A stretch of 64,000 nucleotides of DNA from Hymenobacter siberiensis (GCF_018967845.1 NZ_JAHLZZ010000001.1:2108001-2172000), one strand, 5' to 3'. Positions 26,654 through 34,230 are shown, numbered from the stretch's first letter. A program made the numbers and translations. The notes: generated from the letters alone by a model not told the origin.

Positions 26654-26674
26654 GGGGGAGCAAGAGTAAAAAGG

Positions 26675-26775
26675 CCGTCATGCAGAGCGCAGCGAAGCAT
26701 CTTGCCTGCCACCACTAATTCATTCGATTGGATTACTGCTGCGAGCAAGATGCTTCGCTGCGCTCTGCATGACGG
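26675..26775. repeat. MITE-like inverted repeat with 31-bp perfect arms (loop-conserved family)
   Basis: Arms 26675-26705 and 26745-26775 are perfectly complementary over 31 bp. The arm contains GTCATGCAGAGCGCAGCG. The 39-nt loop (GCCACCACTAATTC ... CGATTGGATT) is clearly related to the loop of the element at 57987-58091, so the whole roughly 100-bp unit is repeated, not just the stem. Confidence 0.9.
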
Positions 26776-26880
26776 TCTTGCTTCGTCCCTGATTGCCCAG
26801 CTGAACTTAACCCCCACACGCTTGTTTATCTGCTCGGAAACCGCTAGCTTTCGGCGGGTTATCCGAAACCCAACGCGTGT

Positions 26881-27372
26881 ATGGACCAAAAAGTGTTAGT
26901 GCTGAATGGCGACTATACCGCCATCACCCTGTGCAGCGTGCAAAAGGCGTTTGTGCTCCTGTTTCTCGACAAAGCGGAAATGGTAGCCAAGTCCGACGGC
27001 ACGCTCCGAACGATTTCGCAGGCTTACCCCAAGCCAAGCATCATCCGCTTGCAGCGCTACGTGCGCGTGCCCTACAAGGGCATTGCTCTGAGCCGCCACA
27101 ACATCTTCAAGCGCGACCATTTCGAGTGCCAGTACTGCGGCTCGCCCAAGAATCTCACGCTCGACCACGTCGTGCCCCGCTCGCGCGGTGGAGAATCTTC
27201 GTGGACCAACCTGCTCACGGCCTGCGCCCGCTGCAACCACGCCAAAGGCCACCAAACGCCTAATGAAGCGGGTTTGACCATCCGGCAGCAGCCCAAAAAG
27301 CCGACCTTGGCGGGCTTCCTCCGCCTCTCGGCCGGCACTATCGACCAGAACTGGCACGCCTATCTAAACTAA
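26881..27372 (+). CDS. HNH endonuclease family protein
   Basis: A 163-aa protein with an HNH nuclease domain (about residues 80-130): zinc-binding CQYCG, the catalytic LDHVVPRSRGG, NLLTACARCN and a final H. An N-terminal region of 75 residues (VLNGDYTAITLCSVQKAFVL) matches the widespread bacterial HNH family that is usually encoded as a single housekeeping gene, rather than with a restriction system or phage. The target DNA is unknown. It stands alone between a repeat and the desaturase gene. Confidence 0.92.
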   Translation: MDQKVLVLNGDYTAITLCSVQKAFVLLFLDKAEMVAKSDGTLRTISQAYPKPSIIRLQRYVRVPYKGIALSRHNIFKRDHFECQYCGSPKNLTLDHVVPRSRGGESSWTNLLTACARCNHAKGHQTPNEAGLTIRQQPKKPTLAGFLRLSAGTIDQNWHAYLN

Positions 27373-27373
27373 G

Positions 27374-27407
27374 TTTGGTCGGGCAGGGTTGAGGCGAAGT
27401 ACATTTG
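27374..27407 (+). promoter_or_regulatory. Bacteroidota-type promoter of the desaturase gene
   Basis: TTTG at 27374-27377 and TACATTTG (TAnnTTTG) at 27400-27407, 22 bp apart, fit the -33/-7 pattern of Bacteroidota sigma factor promoters. The desaturase ATG is 28 bp downstream. Confidence 0.65.
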
Positions 27408-27434
27408 TCCTTCATCATCCCCCAATTCCTGTCC

Positions 27435-28502
27435 ATGGCCTTACCCAAATTCGCTGCCACCCGCTCGTTTCACACCGAGCTGAAAACCCGGATAAATCAA
27501 TACTTTGAAGAATCCGGCCGGCCAATGACGGGTAATGCCAGCCTCTTGTTCAAGGCGATATTGCTGGTCGGCATCATGGTGGCGCTCTACGTGCATCTCG
27601 TATTCTTCACGCCTGCTACCGGCTGGGCCTTGCTCGAATGCGCCTTGCTGGGCTGCGTTATCGCGGCTATCGGCTTCAACGTGATGCACGACGGGGCCCA
27701 CGGTAGCTTCTCGCGCTACCCCTGGATGAACCGCATCGCGGCTTACACGCTCGGCGTGCTCGGCGGCAGCCCCTACATGTGGAACTCCAAGCACAACCTC
27801 ATCCACCACACCTACACTAACATTGAGGGCCACGACGACGACATCAACATCCAGCCCTGGATGCGGATGACCCCCGACCAGCCCAAGCACCCGTTGCACC
27901 GCTACCAGCACCTCTACTTCTGGGCCCTTTACTGCATGCTCTACACGTCCTGGATTTTCGCCATGGACTACCAGAAATACTTCACCCGTCAAATCGGCGC
28001 CATCGGCCTCAAACCAATGAATACCGGCGAGCACGTCAGCTTCTGGGGCTTTAAAGTCCTGAACCTCCTGCTCTATGTGGCTCTGCCCATCTACATGGTT
28101 GGCTTCCTGCCCTGGTTTGCCGGCTTTATGCTGAGCACTGCCGTTGCTGGCCTGGTCCTGAGTATGGTATTCCAGCTGGCCCACACTGTGGAAGATGCCG
28201 CTTTCCCCATGCCCCACGCCACCACTGGCAAGCTCGAAGACGAGTGGGCCATCCATCAAGTACGCACCACGGCCAACTTTGCTACCGATAACAAAGTGGT
28301 TAGCTGGCTGGTAGGCGGCCTCAATTTCCAGATTGAGCACCACCTGTTCCCCAAGATTTCGCACGTGCACTACCCCGCCATCAGCAAGATTGTGCAGCAG
28401 GTGTGCGATGAGTTCGATGTGAAATACAATAACTACGCCCGTACCCGCTCGGCCGTCGTGTCGCACGTCATGTTCCTGCGCCAGATGGGCCGCGCCGCGT
28501 AG
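27435..28502 (+). CDS. Membrane fatty-acid (acyl-lipid/acyl-CoA) desaturase
   Basis: A 355-aa integral membrane di-iron desaturase that introduces a double bond in fatty acyl chains, probably for membrane fluidity. The three histidine boxes are complete: HDGAH (about residue 88), HNLIHHT (about 122) and QIEHHLFP (about 298). Four membrane segments lie between them. The ATG at 27435, 28 bp after the promoter, is preferred over a TTG 30 bp upstream. The last codons merge with a small GAGACGC hairpin, and an insertion sequence begins 45 bp downstream without touching the gene. Confidence 0.94.
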   Translation: MALPKFAATRSFHTELKTRINQYFEESGRPMTGNASLLFKAILLVGIMVALYVHLVFFTPATGWALLECALLGCVIAAIGFNVMHDGAHGSFSRYPWMNRIAAYTLGVLGGSPYMWNSKHNLIHHTYTNIEGHDDDINIQPWMRMTPDQPKHPLHRYQHLYFWALYCMLYTSWIFAMDYQKYFTRQIGAIGLKPMNTGEHVSFWGFKVLNLLLYVALPIYMVGFLPWFAGFMLSTAVAGLVLSMVFQLAHTVEDAAFPMPHATTGKLEDEWAIHQVRTTANFATDNKVVSWLVGGLNFQIEHHLFPKISHVHYPAISKIVQQVCDEFDVKYNNYARTRSAVVSHVMFLRQMGRAA

Positions 28503-28521
28503 AGACGCATATTTGCGTCTC
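28502..28521. repeat. GAGACGC hairpin at the desaturase stop
   Basis: GAGACGCA (28502-28509) pairs with TGCGTCTC (28514-28521); GTA precedes and GTCGTTG follows, as at 16035-16056. It overlaps the stop codon and probably terminates the desaturase message. Confidence 0.7.
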
Positions 28522-28547
28522 GTCGTTGAACGATAACAGAAGAACAG

Positions 28548-28589
28548 AAAAGGCCCCGACGCAATTGCGTCTTGTCCTTACCCAAAACT
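28548..28589. repeat. Left terminal inverted repeat of the IS
   Basis: This 42-bp sequence is identical, in reverse complement, to 30151-30192. It contains the perfect 14-bp palindrome GACGCAATTGCGTC (28558-28571). The flank outside (ends AGAACAG) shares nothing with the flank beyond the right end. Confidence 0.92.
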
Positions 28590-28590
28590 C

Positions 28591-28624
28591 AAAAAGCGCC
28601 GGCCGGTAGGTCGGCGCTTTTTTT
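28591..28624. terminator. Hairpin inside the left IS end
   Basis: AAAAAGCGCCG (28591-28601) pairs with CGGCGCTTTTT (28612-28622), with T-runs on both strands. It ends the transposase transcript on the minus strand. Confidence 0.8.
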
Positions 28625-28629
28625 GTCTG

Positions 28630-28842
28630 TCATTCGTCTAGTAGTTGGGCGGCCCTGTTGACCCCCTCCACGAGCAGGCGCAGGCTCCGGCGGCCGAGCC
28701 AGAGGCTTTGCCAGCCGGGCGGCCCGTCGCCTGTGCGGCCCAGGTGGCCGCCGAGTGCGGCCAGGGCCAGGTAGACCTCGCGCACCGTGGTCAGCGGGCG
28801 CCGGCGCTGGTGGCGCAGCACCCGCAACTCATTGGTCGTCAA
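28630..28842 (-). CDS. Detached C-terminal domain of the Tn5-like transposase
   Basis: A 70-aa reading frame that matches the C-terminal dimerisation region of Tn5-type transposases in order and character (LTTNELRVLRHQ, then LALAALGGHLGRTGDGPPGW, then LVEGV). In IS50 these residues are part of one protein. Here they lie in the -1 frame relative to the main gene, beginning with a TTG that overlaps the main gene's stop as TTGA. It may be made by reinitiation at that TTG, by -1 frameshifting somewhere in the overlap (the frame is open upstream too), or not at all if the copy is decayed. Confidence 0.7.
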   Translation of the reverse strand: MTTNELRVLRHQRRRPLTTVREVYLALAALGGHLGRTGDGPPGWQSLWLGRRSLRLLVEGVNRAAQLLDE

Positions 28843-30089
28843 GCCGGCGGATTCGGCGGGGCATCCGGTTCCAGCCGACTTTTCTCGCGCAGGTCCACCA
28901 GCGCCAGCGCCACCACGCTGAGCAGGGCCACGGCGGCGAAGAGCCGGTGGGCGGTTTGCAGTTGCAGCTTTTCGGCCCCCAGCCCCGTTTTTAGAGCCTT
29001 GTGGAAGTCCTCAATCAGCCAGCGGCTCGCGTACTGGCGGGCGCAGGTCAGGGCCTGGGCGAAGTCGGTGACGGGCTGGTCGCTGAGCAGCAGCCACTCC
29101 AGGCCGGGCCCTGCGGCGTCCGGGCCCCGTTCTTCCCAGACCCGCACCAGACCGACGGGCACTGGTTCGCCCTTGCCGGTGGCCCCGCCCGGCCGCTGCG
29201 GGGCCCGCAGGGCCAGGGCCAGGGTGAAACTGACCTGCAACACCACCTCGCGGGCCGGCTGGCGGGGCCGCCCGCGCAGGGCCAGCACGAACGTGCCGGC
29301 GCTGGGTTGGGCCCGCGCCGAGGCGAAGAGGCGGCCGGCCGGCGTTTTGGCCGCCCCGGCTACCAGGGCCCGGTTTTGGGCGGCCTGCACCACGAAGCCC
29401 AGCCCCTGGGCCTGGCACTGCTGTAGGTGCTCGTAAATGTCGGCCCCGCGGTCGGCCACCACCACCCAGCGGGCCCCTGGCGGCGGACTGCCGACCGCCC
29501 GCAGGCTCTGGGTCCACAGGGCCGATTCGCGCACGCGGCCCTGGCGGGGGCGCGAGCCGCCGTTCGGGTGCGCTTTTTCGGCTTCGGGCACGGGCTGGCG
29601 CACGTGATACTGCTGGTCGAGCAGGCCCAGCAGCGGCAAGGCGGGCCGTTTGGCCGTCGGGTTCGGGTCCTGCGCCGGCCAGGCGGCGGCCACCAGCGAG
29701 TGCAGCAGAACGCCCTGGCTCGTGGCCTTGCCTGGCCCGACCGGCCCGAGGCCCGCCCGGCGCTCGGCCGCTTCGGGCCAGCTCAGCTCCGTGGTGTCCT
29801 CGACCAGCAGGTACGTGCCGGGGGCCTGCAGCTGCTGTGCAACCACTTGACGGTGATGGATTTGCAGAACATCGGGGGTGGCCTGGGCGTGGCCCAGTAG
29901 CTGGTAGGCGGCCTTACCGGCGTAGACCTGCCCCTGGCTCAGGCGCGGAATACTGGCGCCGGGCTCGCGCGCCCAGCCCGCCGCCAGCGTACATACCCGC
30001 CGGCTGCGACGCACGTCGCCGAGCGACACCCCCTCAAAATGCGTGTGCGCCCACTGCTGCGCGTTGCCAAAACCGGTTGAAATGCTCAT
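28839..30089 (-). CDS. IS4-family (IS50 group) DDE transposase, main frame
   Basis: A 416-aa cut-and-paste transposase. The N-terminal DNA-binding helix region contains SLGDVRRSRRV (about 22-32), as in Tn5. The three catalytic residues are present: Asp98 in LLVEDTTELSW, Asp213 in VVVADRGADIYEHL and Glu360 in the YREK motif YASRWLIEDFHKALK. It stops after PPNPPA, about 70 residues short of a full-length Tn5-type protein; the rest is in another frame (28630-28842). The composition is very GC- and Ala/Arg-rich but like the host. Confidence 0.92.
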   Translation of the reverse strand: MSISTGFGNAQQWAHTHFEGVSLGDVRRSRRVCTLAAGWAREPGASIPRLSQGQVYAGKAAYQLLGHAQATPDVLQIHHRQVVAQQLQAPGTYLLVEDTTELSWPEAAERRAGLGPVGPGKATSQGVLLHSLVAAAWPAQDPNPTAKRPALPLLGLLDQQYHVRQPVPEAEKAHPNGGSRPRQGRVRESALWTQSLRAVGSPPPGARWVVVADRGADIYEHLQQCQAQGLGFVVQAAQNRALVAGAAKTPAGRLFASARAQPSAGTFVLALRGRPRQPAREVVLQVSFTLALALRAPQRPGGATGKGEPVPVGLVRVWEERGPDAAGPGLEWLLLSDQPVTDFAQALTCARQYASRWLIEDFHKALKTGLGAEKLQLQTAHRLFAAVALLSVVALALVDLREKSRLEPDAPPNPPA

Positions 30090-30116
30090 GCCCGCAAGCT
30101 ACCAACCGCCTACAAA

Positions 30117-30146
30117 AAGAGCGCCGGCCTCTCGGCCGGCGCTCTT
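30117..30146. terminator. Hairpin inside the right IS end
   Basis: A perfect 13-bp stem (30117-30129 with 30134-30146, core GCGCCGGCC) sits between the right end and the transposase start, where it would stop transcription running in from the neighbouring hydrolase gene. Confidence 0.75.
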
Positions 30147-30150
30147 CAAA

Positions 30151-30192
30151 AGTTTTGGGTAAGGACAAGACGCAATTGCGTCGGGGCCTTTT
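30151..30192. repeat. Right terminal inverted repeat of the IS
   Basis: Perfect 42-bp reverse complement of 28548-28589. The hydrolase gene ends 24 bp beyond it. Confidence 0.92.
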
Positions 30193-30215
30193 GCATTGTT
30201 GCGAAACAGCTTTTG

Positions 30216-31049
30216 CTAACCAATAAAGGCCAGCAGGTCAGCCGTCAGCTTGTCCTTCTCGGTGAAGAACAGGCCGTGAGGCGCACCTTCATACACCTTC
30301 AGCTCCGCGCCAGCCACCATTTTGGCCGTGCGCTCGCCGCTTACCGCGAAGGGCACCGTCTGGTCCTTGTCGCCGTGAATCACGAGCGTAGGCACGGTCA
30401 CCTTTTTCAGGTCGTCGCGGAAGTCTGTACCCGAGAATGAGGTTACGCAGTCGTCGGTGGCGTTGGGCGCGGCCAGCGTGGTCACCGTCTGGTTCCAGTT
30501 CAGTACGGCCTGGCTCACGGGGTGGCTAATCATGCTCTGGCCGTAAAAATCCTTGGCGAAGCTCTCCAGGAAAGCAAACCGGTCCTTGAGAATGCCCTCG
30601 TGCATGCCGTCGAATACTTTCTGCGGCACGCCGTCGGGGTTGTCGCCGGTTTGCAGCATGAAAGGCGTCACGGCGCTCACGAAGGCCACGCGGGCCAGCC
30701 GCTCCTGCCCGTAGTTGCCGATGTAGCGGGCAATTTCGCCGCCGCCCATCGAGAAGCCCACCAGCGTCACGCTGGTTAGGTCGAGTTCGGTCAGCAGCGC
30801 GTTCAGGTCCGAAGCCAGCGTGTCGTAGTCGTAGCCGCCCCACGGACGCGACGAACGGCCGAAACCGCGCCGGTCGTAGGCAATCACGCGCTTGCCGGCC
30901 TTCGCCAGCGCCACCGCCTGATGCTCCCACATGGTATGGTCGAGCGGCCAGCCGTGAATGAGCACTACCGGTGCACCTTGGCCCCAATCTTCGTAAAAAA
31001 TCTGGACCGGATGCCCAGCTGCGTCGTTGCCTGCTTTGATGTAAGCCAT
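30216..31049 (-). CDS. Alpha/beta hydrolase (non-haem chloroperoxidase-like)
   Basis: A 277-aa alpha/beta-hydrolase. The nucleophile elbow GFSMGG is at about residues 97-102, the HGWPLD oxyanion motif at about 34-39, the acid in HGDKDQTVP near 221 and the catalytic His in GAPHGLFF near 258. The order and words (AYDRRGFGRS, GGGEIARYI) fit the cofactor-free haloperoxidase/arylesterase group, where peroxidase activity is incidental and the real substrate is normally an ester. The triad is complete. The IS ends 24 bp past the stop. Confidence 0.92.
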   Translation of the reverse strand: MAYIKAGNDAAGHPVQIFYEDWGQGAPVVLIHGWPLDHTMWEHQAVALAKAGKRVIAYDRRGFGRSSRPWGGYDYDTLASDLNALLTELDLTSVTLVGFSMGGGEIARYIGNYGQERLARVAFVSAVTPFMLQTGDNPDGVPQKVFDGMHEGILKDRFAFLESFAKDFYGQSMISHPVSQAVLNWNQTVTTLAAPNATDDCVTSFSGTDFRDDLKKVTVPTLVIHGDKDQTVPFAVSGERTAKMVAGAELKVYEGAPHGLFFTEKDKLTADLLAFIG

Positions 31050-31100
31050 TAGAAGAAGTTTTTTGTGAATTGACTTCTTCCTCTACTCTATGGTATCGAG

Positions 31101-31286
31101 CTAGGTTGCGTGGTACAAGAGTAAGATTGTGGCTTCCGACAATAATAAGCTGTAGCTCCTTTGTTTGCGCTGCTCAAATTTTTGAAGGATGATTAGCAAC
31201 AACTTGTTTTCAAATTCCTGCAGGCTTGGGCCCGCATCCTGCCACTGAACACTTATCCTTCGTCCGGTATCCGGGTCTCGCTGCAT
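31101..31286 (-). CDS. Small frame, possible out-of-frame 3' part of the next gene upstream
   Basis: A 61-aa frame overlapping the end of the lipoprotein gene by 34 bp. The start MQRDPDTGRRISVQWQDAG reads like ordinary globular protein, followed by a helical, Leu/Lys-rich part. It could be a separate short gene, but the shared bases and codon character fit better with it being the C-terminal portion of the 31253-31675 gene after a -1 frameshift, giving one protein of about 190 aa. Confidence 0.3.
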   Translation of the reverse strand: MQRDPDTGRRISVQWQDAGPSLQEFENKLLLIILQKFEQRKQRSYSLLLSEATILLLYHAT

Positions 31287-31675
31287 GATAGAAGACAGGT
31301 GTATATCACATCCGAAAGCACCCCGCAGTTCGTTATTTCATAGAAATAGTAGGTCTGACTGATGGGCGAAAACACCACAAAGTCCTGCTGAACAGCAGTT
31401 CCGAGCGGATACTTCCGGTACCCATCGCTCGACCACCCATTTGTAGCGCTGTCGAGGGGAAAATTGGGGATGCTACGGCCGATTAGGTTCGTCAGGGAGT
31501 CAGCGTTTGTTCGAAATGTGCCTTCCCGGTATAATTGAATAATGCGTGCCTCTGCAAGTCGGTAGCTATTAGTGTGAAGATTATAAAAACTGCGAACGGC
31601 ACTATTGTACGCACTGCAACCTGTCAGCCCAGCAATAGAGCAAGTGCAGTATGAGAAGATATGGAAGTAGCGCAT
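31253..31675 (-). CDS. Hypothetical small lipoprotein
   Basis: A 140-aa protein that I do not recognise. The N-terminus (MRYFHIFSYCTCSIAGLTGC) has a lipobox-like LTGC at residues 17-20, so it may be a lipoprotein. The region is lower in GC than its neighbours and has less biased codon use, which suggests a newer arrival. It ends abruptly at CSETRIPDEG while an overlapping frame continues (31101-31286), so a frameshift is possible. Confidence 0.5.
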   Translation of the reverse strand: MRYFHIFSYCTCSIAGLTGCSAYNSAVRSFYNLHTNSYRLAEARIIQLYREGTFRTNADSLTNLIGRSIPNFPLDSATNGWSSDGYRKYPLGTAVQQDFVVFSPISQTYYFYEITNCGVLSDVIYTCLLSCSETRIPDEG

Positions 31676-31756
31676 AGCGGCTGAAAGGGTGCGTAAATGT
31701 AGGAATAGCTAGGGTGCTGGCCGAATAAGTTGTTAGCAAAACCGTCTGAAAACCCG

Positions 31757-31764
31757 TACCTTTG
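31757..31764 (+). promoter_or_regulatory. -7 box of rpsA promoter (TACCTTTG)
   Basis: TACCTTTG fits TAnnTTTG exactly and lies 115 bp upstream of the rpsA ATG, leaving a leader of about 110 nt. A TTG at 31730-31732 is the nearest -33 candidate, though the spacing (24 bp) is a little long. Confidence 0.6.
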
Positions 31765-31833
31765 CGCCCCCGCCAGGGTGGCGGGCCTTGGTGCACAACG
31801 GCAAGGTGTTCAATAAGAACCGCGAATTGGCCC

Positions 31834-31868
31834 GGGTACCGGCCTTCTCGTTTATCTAAGCGGTACCC
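31834..31868 (+). promoter_or_regulatory. Hairpin in the rpsA 5' leader
   Basis: GGGTACCG (31834-31841) pairs with CGGTACCC (31861-31868), loop of 19, ending 10 nt before the rpsA ATG. A GC-rich stem, CCCGCCAGGGTGGCGGG, lies further 5' (about 31769-31785). In other bacteria S1 represses its own translation through leader structure; whether this leader does so is inference. Confidence 0.5.
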
Positions 31869-31878
31869 AAAAGCTATT

Positions 31879-34113
31879 ATGGCAGAATTGATTGACGATT
31901 TCGACTGGGATAATGTCGGAGCCACCGGTTTTGGTGGAAACTACTCGGCCGACCAGCGCGCCGAGATGGAGCAGATGTACGGCGACACGCTGACCACTGT
32001 CCAGGAAGAAGAAGTAGTGACGGGTACCGTGGTTGGCATCACCGACCGCGACGTAATCCTGAACATCGGCTTCAAATCCGATGGTCTGGTGTCGATTACT
32101 GAATTCCGCGACCTGCCCGACTTGAAAATCGGTGACACGGTGGAGGTATTCATCGAAGACCAGGAAGACATCAACGGCCAGCTCATCCTGAGCCGTAAGA
32201 AAGCTAAAATCAAGCAGGCCTGGAAGGCTATTTACGATGCCCTCGAGCTGGATACCATCCTCGAAGGTGTAGTGAAGCGTCGCACCAAAGGCGGCCTCAT
32301 CATGGAGCTCGACGGCGTAGAAGCCTTCCTGCCCGGCTCGCAAATCGACGTGAAGCCCATCCGTGACTTCGACATTTATGTTGGTCGTCGCATGGAAGTG
32401 AAAGTGGTGAAAATCAACTCCGCTTTCGACAACGTAGTGGTTTCGCACAAAGTACTCATCGAGAAAGACCTCGAGAAGCAGCGTGAGGCTATCCTGAACA
32501 ACCTTGAGAAAGGCCAGATTCTGGAAGGCAACATCAAGAACATGACCAACTTCGGCGTGTTTATCGACCTCGGCGGTGTCGACGGTCTGCTGCACATCAC
32601 GGACATCTCGTGGGGCCGCATCGCTCACCCGAGCGAAGTGCTGACCCTGGACCAGAAACTGAACATCGTAGTATTGGACTTCGACGAAGCCAAGAAGCGT
32701 ATCAGCCTCGGTCTGAAGCAGCTGACTCCTCACCCGTGGGATTCGCTGCCGGCCGACCTGCAGCCGGGCTCCAAAGTATCGGGCCGCATCGTGAACGTGG
32801 CCGACTATGGCGCTTTCATGGAAGTGGTACCCGGTGTGGAAGGCCTCATCCACGTTTCGGAAATGAGCTGGAGCCAGCACCTGCGCAACCCGCAGGACTT
32901 CATCAAGCAGGGCGACACGGTAGAAGCGCAGATTCTGACGCTCGACCGCGAAGACCGCAAGATGAGCCTCGGCATCAAGCAATTGACCGAAGACCCGTGG
33001 ACCCGTGGCGATTTCGCCGACAAGTACGCCGTGGGCAGCAAGCACAGCGGCCTCGTGCGCAACCTGACCAACTTCGGCCTGTTCGTTGAGCTGGAAGAGG
33101 GTGTGGACGGCCTCGTGCACGTTTCCGACCTGTCGTGGACCAAGAAAATCAAGCACCCATCGGAAATGGTGAAGGTGGGCGATAAGCTGGACGTAGTAGT
33201 GTTGGAGCTGGACCTCGGCGCTCGTCGCCTGGCCCTGGGCCACAAGCAGCTGGAAGAAAACCCCTGGGATACTTTCCAGACGGTGTTCACCCCCGGCTCG
33301 GTACACAAGGCTACCATCACCGAGAAGTCGGAGCGTGGCGCGGTACTCGAATTGCCTTACGGCATCGAGGGCTTCGCTTACCCCAAGTCGTTGGTGAAAG
33401 AGGATGGCTCGAACGCCGAGAACGGCGAGCAGCTGGACTTCCGCGTAACGGAGTTCTCGAAGGATGACCGCCGCATCGTGCTTTCGCACACGGCTGTGTT
33501 TGACAAGGCTGCCGCTGCTGAAGACGATAGCCGTAACTCCAAGTTCAAGAAGAAAACCAACACCAAAGCGGGCGAAACCCAGGGTGAAGGCAAAATCAGC
33601 GACTTGAAGAAGACGGAAGAGAAGTCGACCCTCGGCGACCTCGACGCCCTGAGCGCCCTGCGCGACCAGATGATGGGCAACGAGCGCAAGGCTGGTGAGC
33701 AGAAGCTGAAAGCTGCTGCTGCTACCAAGCCTGCCGACGTTCCCGCCGCTGGCCCCGACAACGCCCAGGCGCTGGAGGACGGTGCTGCCGCTGGCAAAGG
33801 TGCTACCGCTGGTGCTACGCCGGAGGCTGCCGCTAAGGCTGCTGCCACCATCGAAGGCACTGCTCCTGCTGCCGCCGAAGCCGCTCCCGCTGAAGCTGCT
33901 GAGGAAGGTAGCCTGCTGGCCGGTATCACCGGTGCTGCTGCTGCTGCCCTCGACACCGTGAAGCACGCCGCTGCCGACGCTGTAGACGCTGTGACGCACT
34001 CGGAAGCTTTCCACAAGGCTTCGGAAGTAGCCGGTGACCTGGTGGACAAGGCCAAAGGCCTGGTTGCCGGTGACGACGCTGCCGACAAAAAAGACGACGA
34101 AGCCAAAGCCTAA
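31879..34113 (+). CDS. rpsA: 30S ribosomal protein S1 with long Ala-rich tail
   Basis: A 744-aa S1 protein that binds mRNA on the 30S subunit. Six S1 (OB-fold) repeats run from about residue 40 to 545; the clearest are GQILEGNIKNMTNFGVFIDL, GSKVSGRIVNVADYGAFMEV and GSKHSGLVRNLTNFGLFVEL. After a Lys-rich linker (SKFKKKTNTKAGE) the last about 130 residues are dominated by Ala, Glu and Thr and end in KKDDEAKA. Many Bacteroidota S1 proteins have extra C-terminal sequence, but this alanine-rich tail looks lineage-specific. The ATG at 31879 (MAELIDDFDW) starts the conserved part. A terminator follows. Confidence 0.97.
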   Translation: MAELIDDFDWDNVGATGFGGNYSADQRAEMEQMYGDTLTTVQEEEVVTGTVVGITDRDVILNIGFKSDGLVSITEFRDLPDLKIGDTVEVFIEDQEDINGQLILSRKKAKIKQAWKAIYDALELDTILEGVVKRRTKGGLIMELDGVEAFLPGSQIDVKPIRDFDIYVGRRMEVKVVKINSAFDNVVVSHKVLIEKDLEKQREAILNNLEKGQILEGNIKNMTNFGVFIDLGGVDGLLHITDISWGRIAHPSEVLTLDQKLNIVVLDFDEAKKRISLGLKQLTPHPWDSLPADLQPGSKVSGRIVNVADYGAFMEVVPGVEGLIHVSEMSWSQHLRNPQDFIKQGDTVEAQILTLDREDRKMSLGIKQLTEDPWTRGDFADKYAVGSKHSGLVRNLTNFGLFVELEEGVDGLVHVSDLSWTKKIKHPSEMVKVGDKLDVVVLELDLGARRLALGHKQLEENPWDTFQTVFTPGSVHKATITEKSERGAVLELPYGIEGFAYPKSLVKEDGSNAENGEQLDFRVTEFSKDDRRIVLSHTAVFDKAAAAEDDSRNSKFKKKTNTKAGETQGEGKISDLKKTEEKSTLGDLDALSALRDQMMGNERKAGEQKLKAAAATKPADVPAAGPDNAQALEDGAAAGKGATAGATPEAAAKAAATIEGTAPAAAEAAPAEAAEEGSLLAGITGAAAAALDTVKHAAADAVDAVTHSEAFHKASEVAGDLVDKAKGLVAGDDAADKKDDEAKA

Positions 34114-34137
34114 CCGCCTAGCTTAGTTGCAGAAAGG

Positions 34138-34167
34138 AGCCCCGGCGCATGCGCCGGGGCTTTTTTT
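34138..34167 (+). terminator. rpsA terminator
   Basis: An 11-bp perfect stem (34138-34148 with 34151-34161, AGCCCCGGCGC) is followed by seven T; it lies 24 bp after the rpsA stop. Confidence 0.93.
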
Positions 34168-34178
34168 GTGCCGAAACC

Positions 34179-34209
34179 TTGCCCAGCCCAAACCGGCTGC
34201 TTACCTTTG
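34179..34209 (+). promoter_or_regulatory. tRNA-Cys promoter
   Basis: TTG at 34179-34181 and TACCTTTG at 34202-34209 are 20 bp apart, the expected Bacteroidota -33/-7 spacing. The tRNA begins 21 bp beyond the -7 box. Confidence 0.75.
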
Positions 34210-34230
34210 CTCTCCCAAAAGACCACTACT

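Larger units (their letters stand above)
28548..30192 (-). mobile_element. IS50/Tn5-like insertion sequence (IS4 superfamily), 1645 bp
   Basis: The unit is bounded by perfect 42-bp inverted repeats (28548-28589 and 30151-30192), each starting AAAAGGCCCC and carrying the palindrome GACGCAATTGCGTC. Just inside each end is a strong hairpin (28591-28624 and 30117-30146) that would block transcription from outside. It encodes a DDE transposase with a YREK signature and, in a second frame, the missing C-terminal domain. No target duplication is visible next to the repeats. The identical ends suggest recent movement. Confidence 0.9.

Noticed and set aside
27441..28466. A 341-codon open frame antisense to the desaturase
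   Set aside because: The plus-strand gene has the full set of histidine boxes; the antisense frame has no homology that I can see.
28540..30200. Target-site duplication flanking the IS
   Set aside because: The bases outside the two 42-bp ends (AGAACAG and GCATTGT) do not match in direct orientation.
31852..34014. A 720-codon open frame antisense to rpsA
   Set aside because: It mirrors the codon bias of rpsA, has a repetitive His/Gln/Val composition and no domain; GC-rich coding DNA often leaves the antisense frame open.
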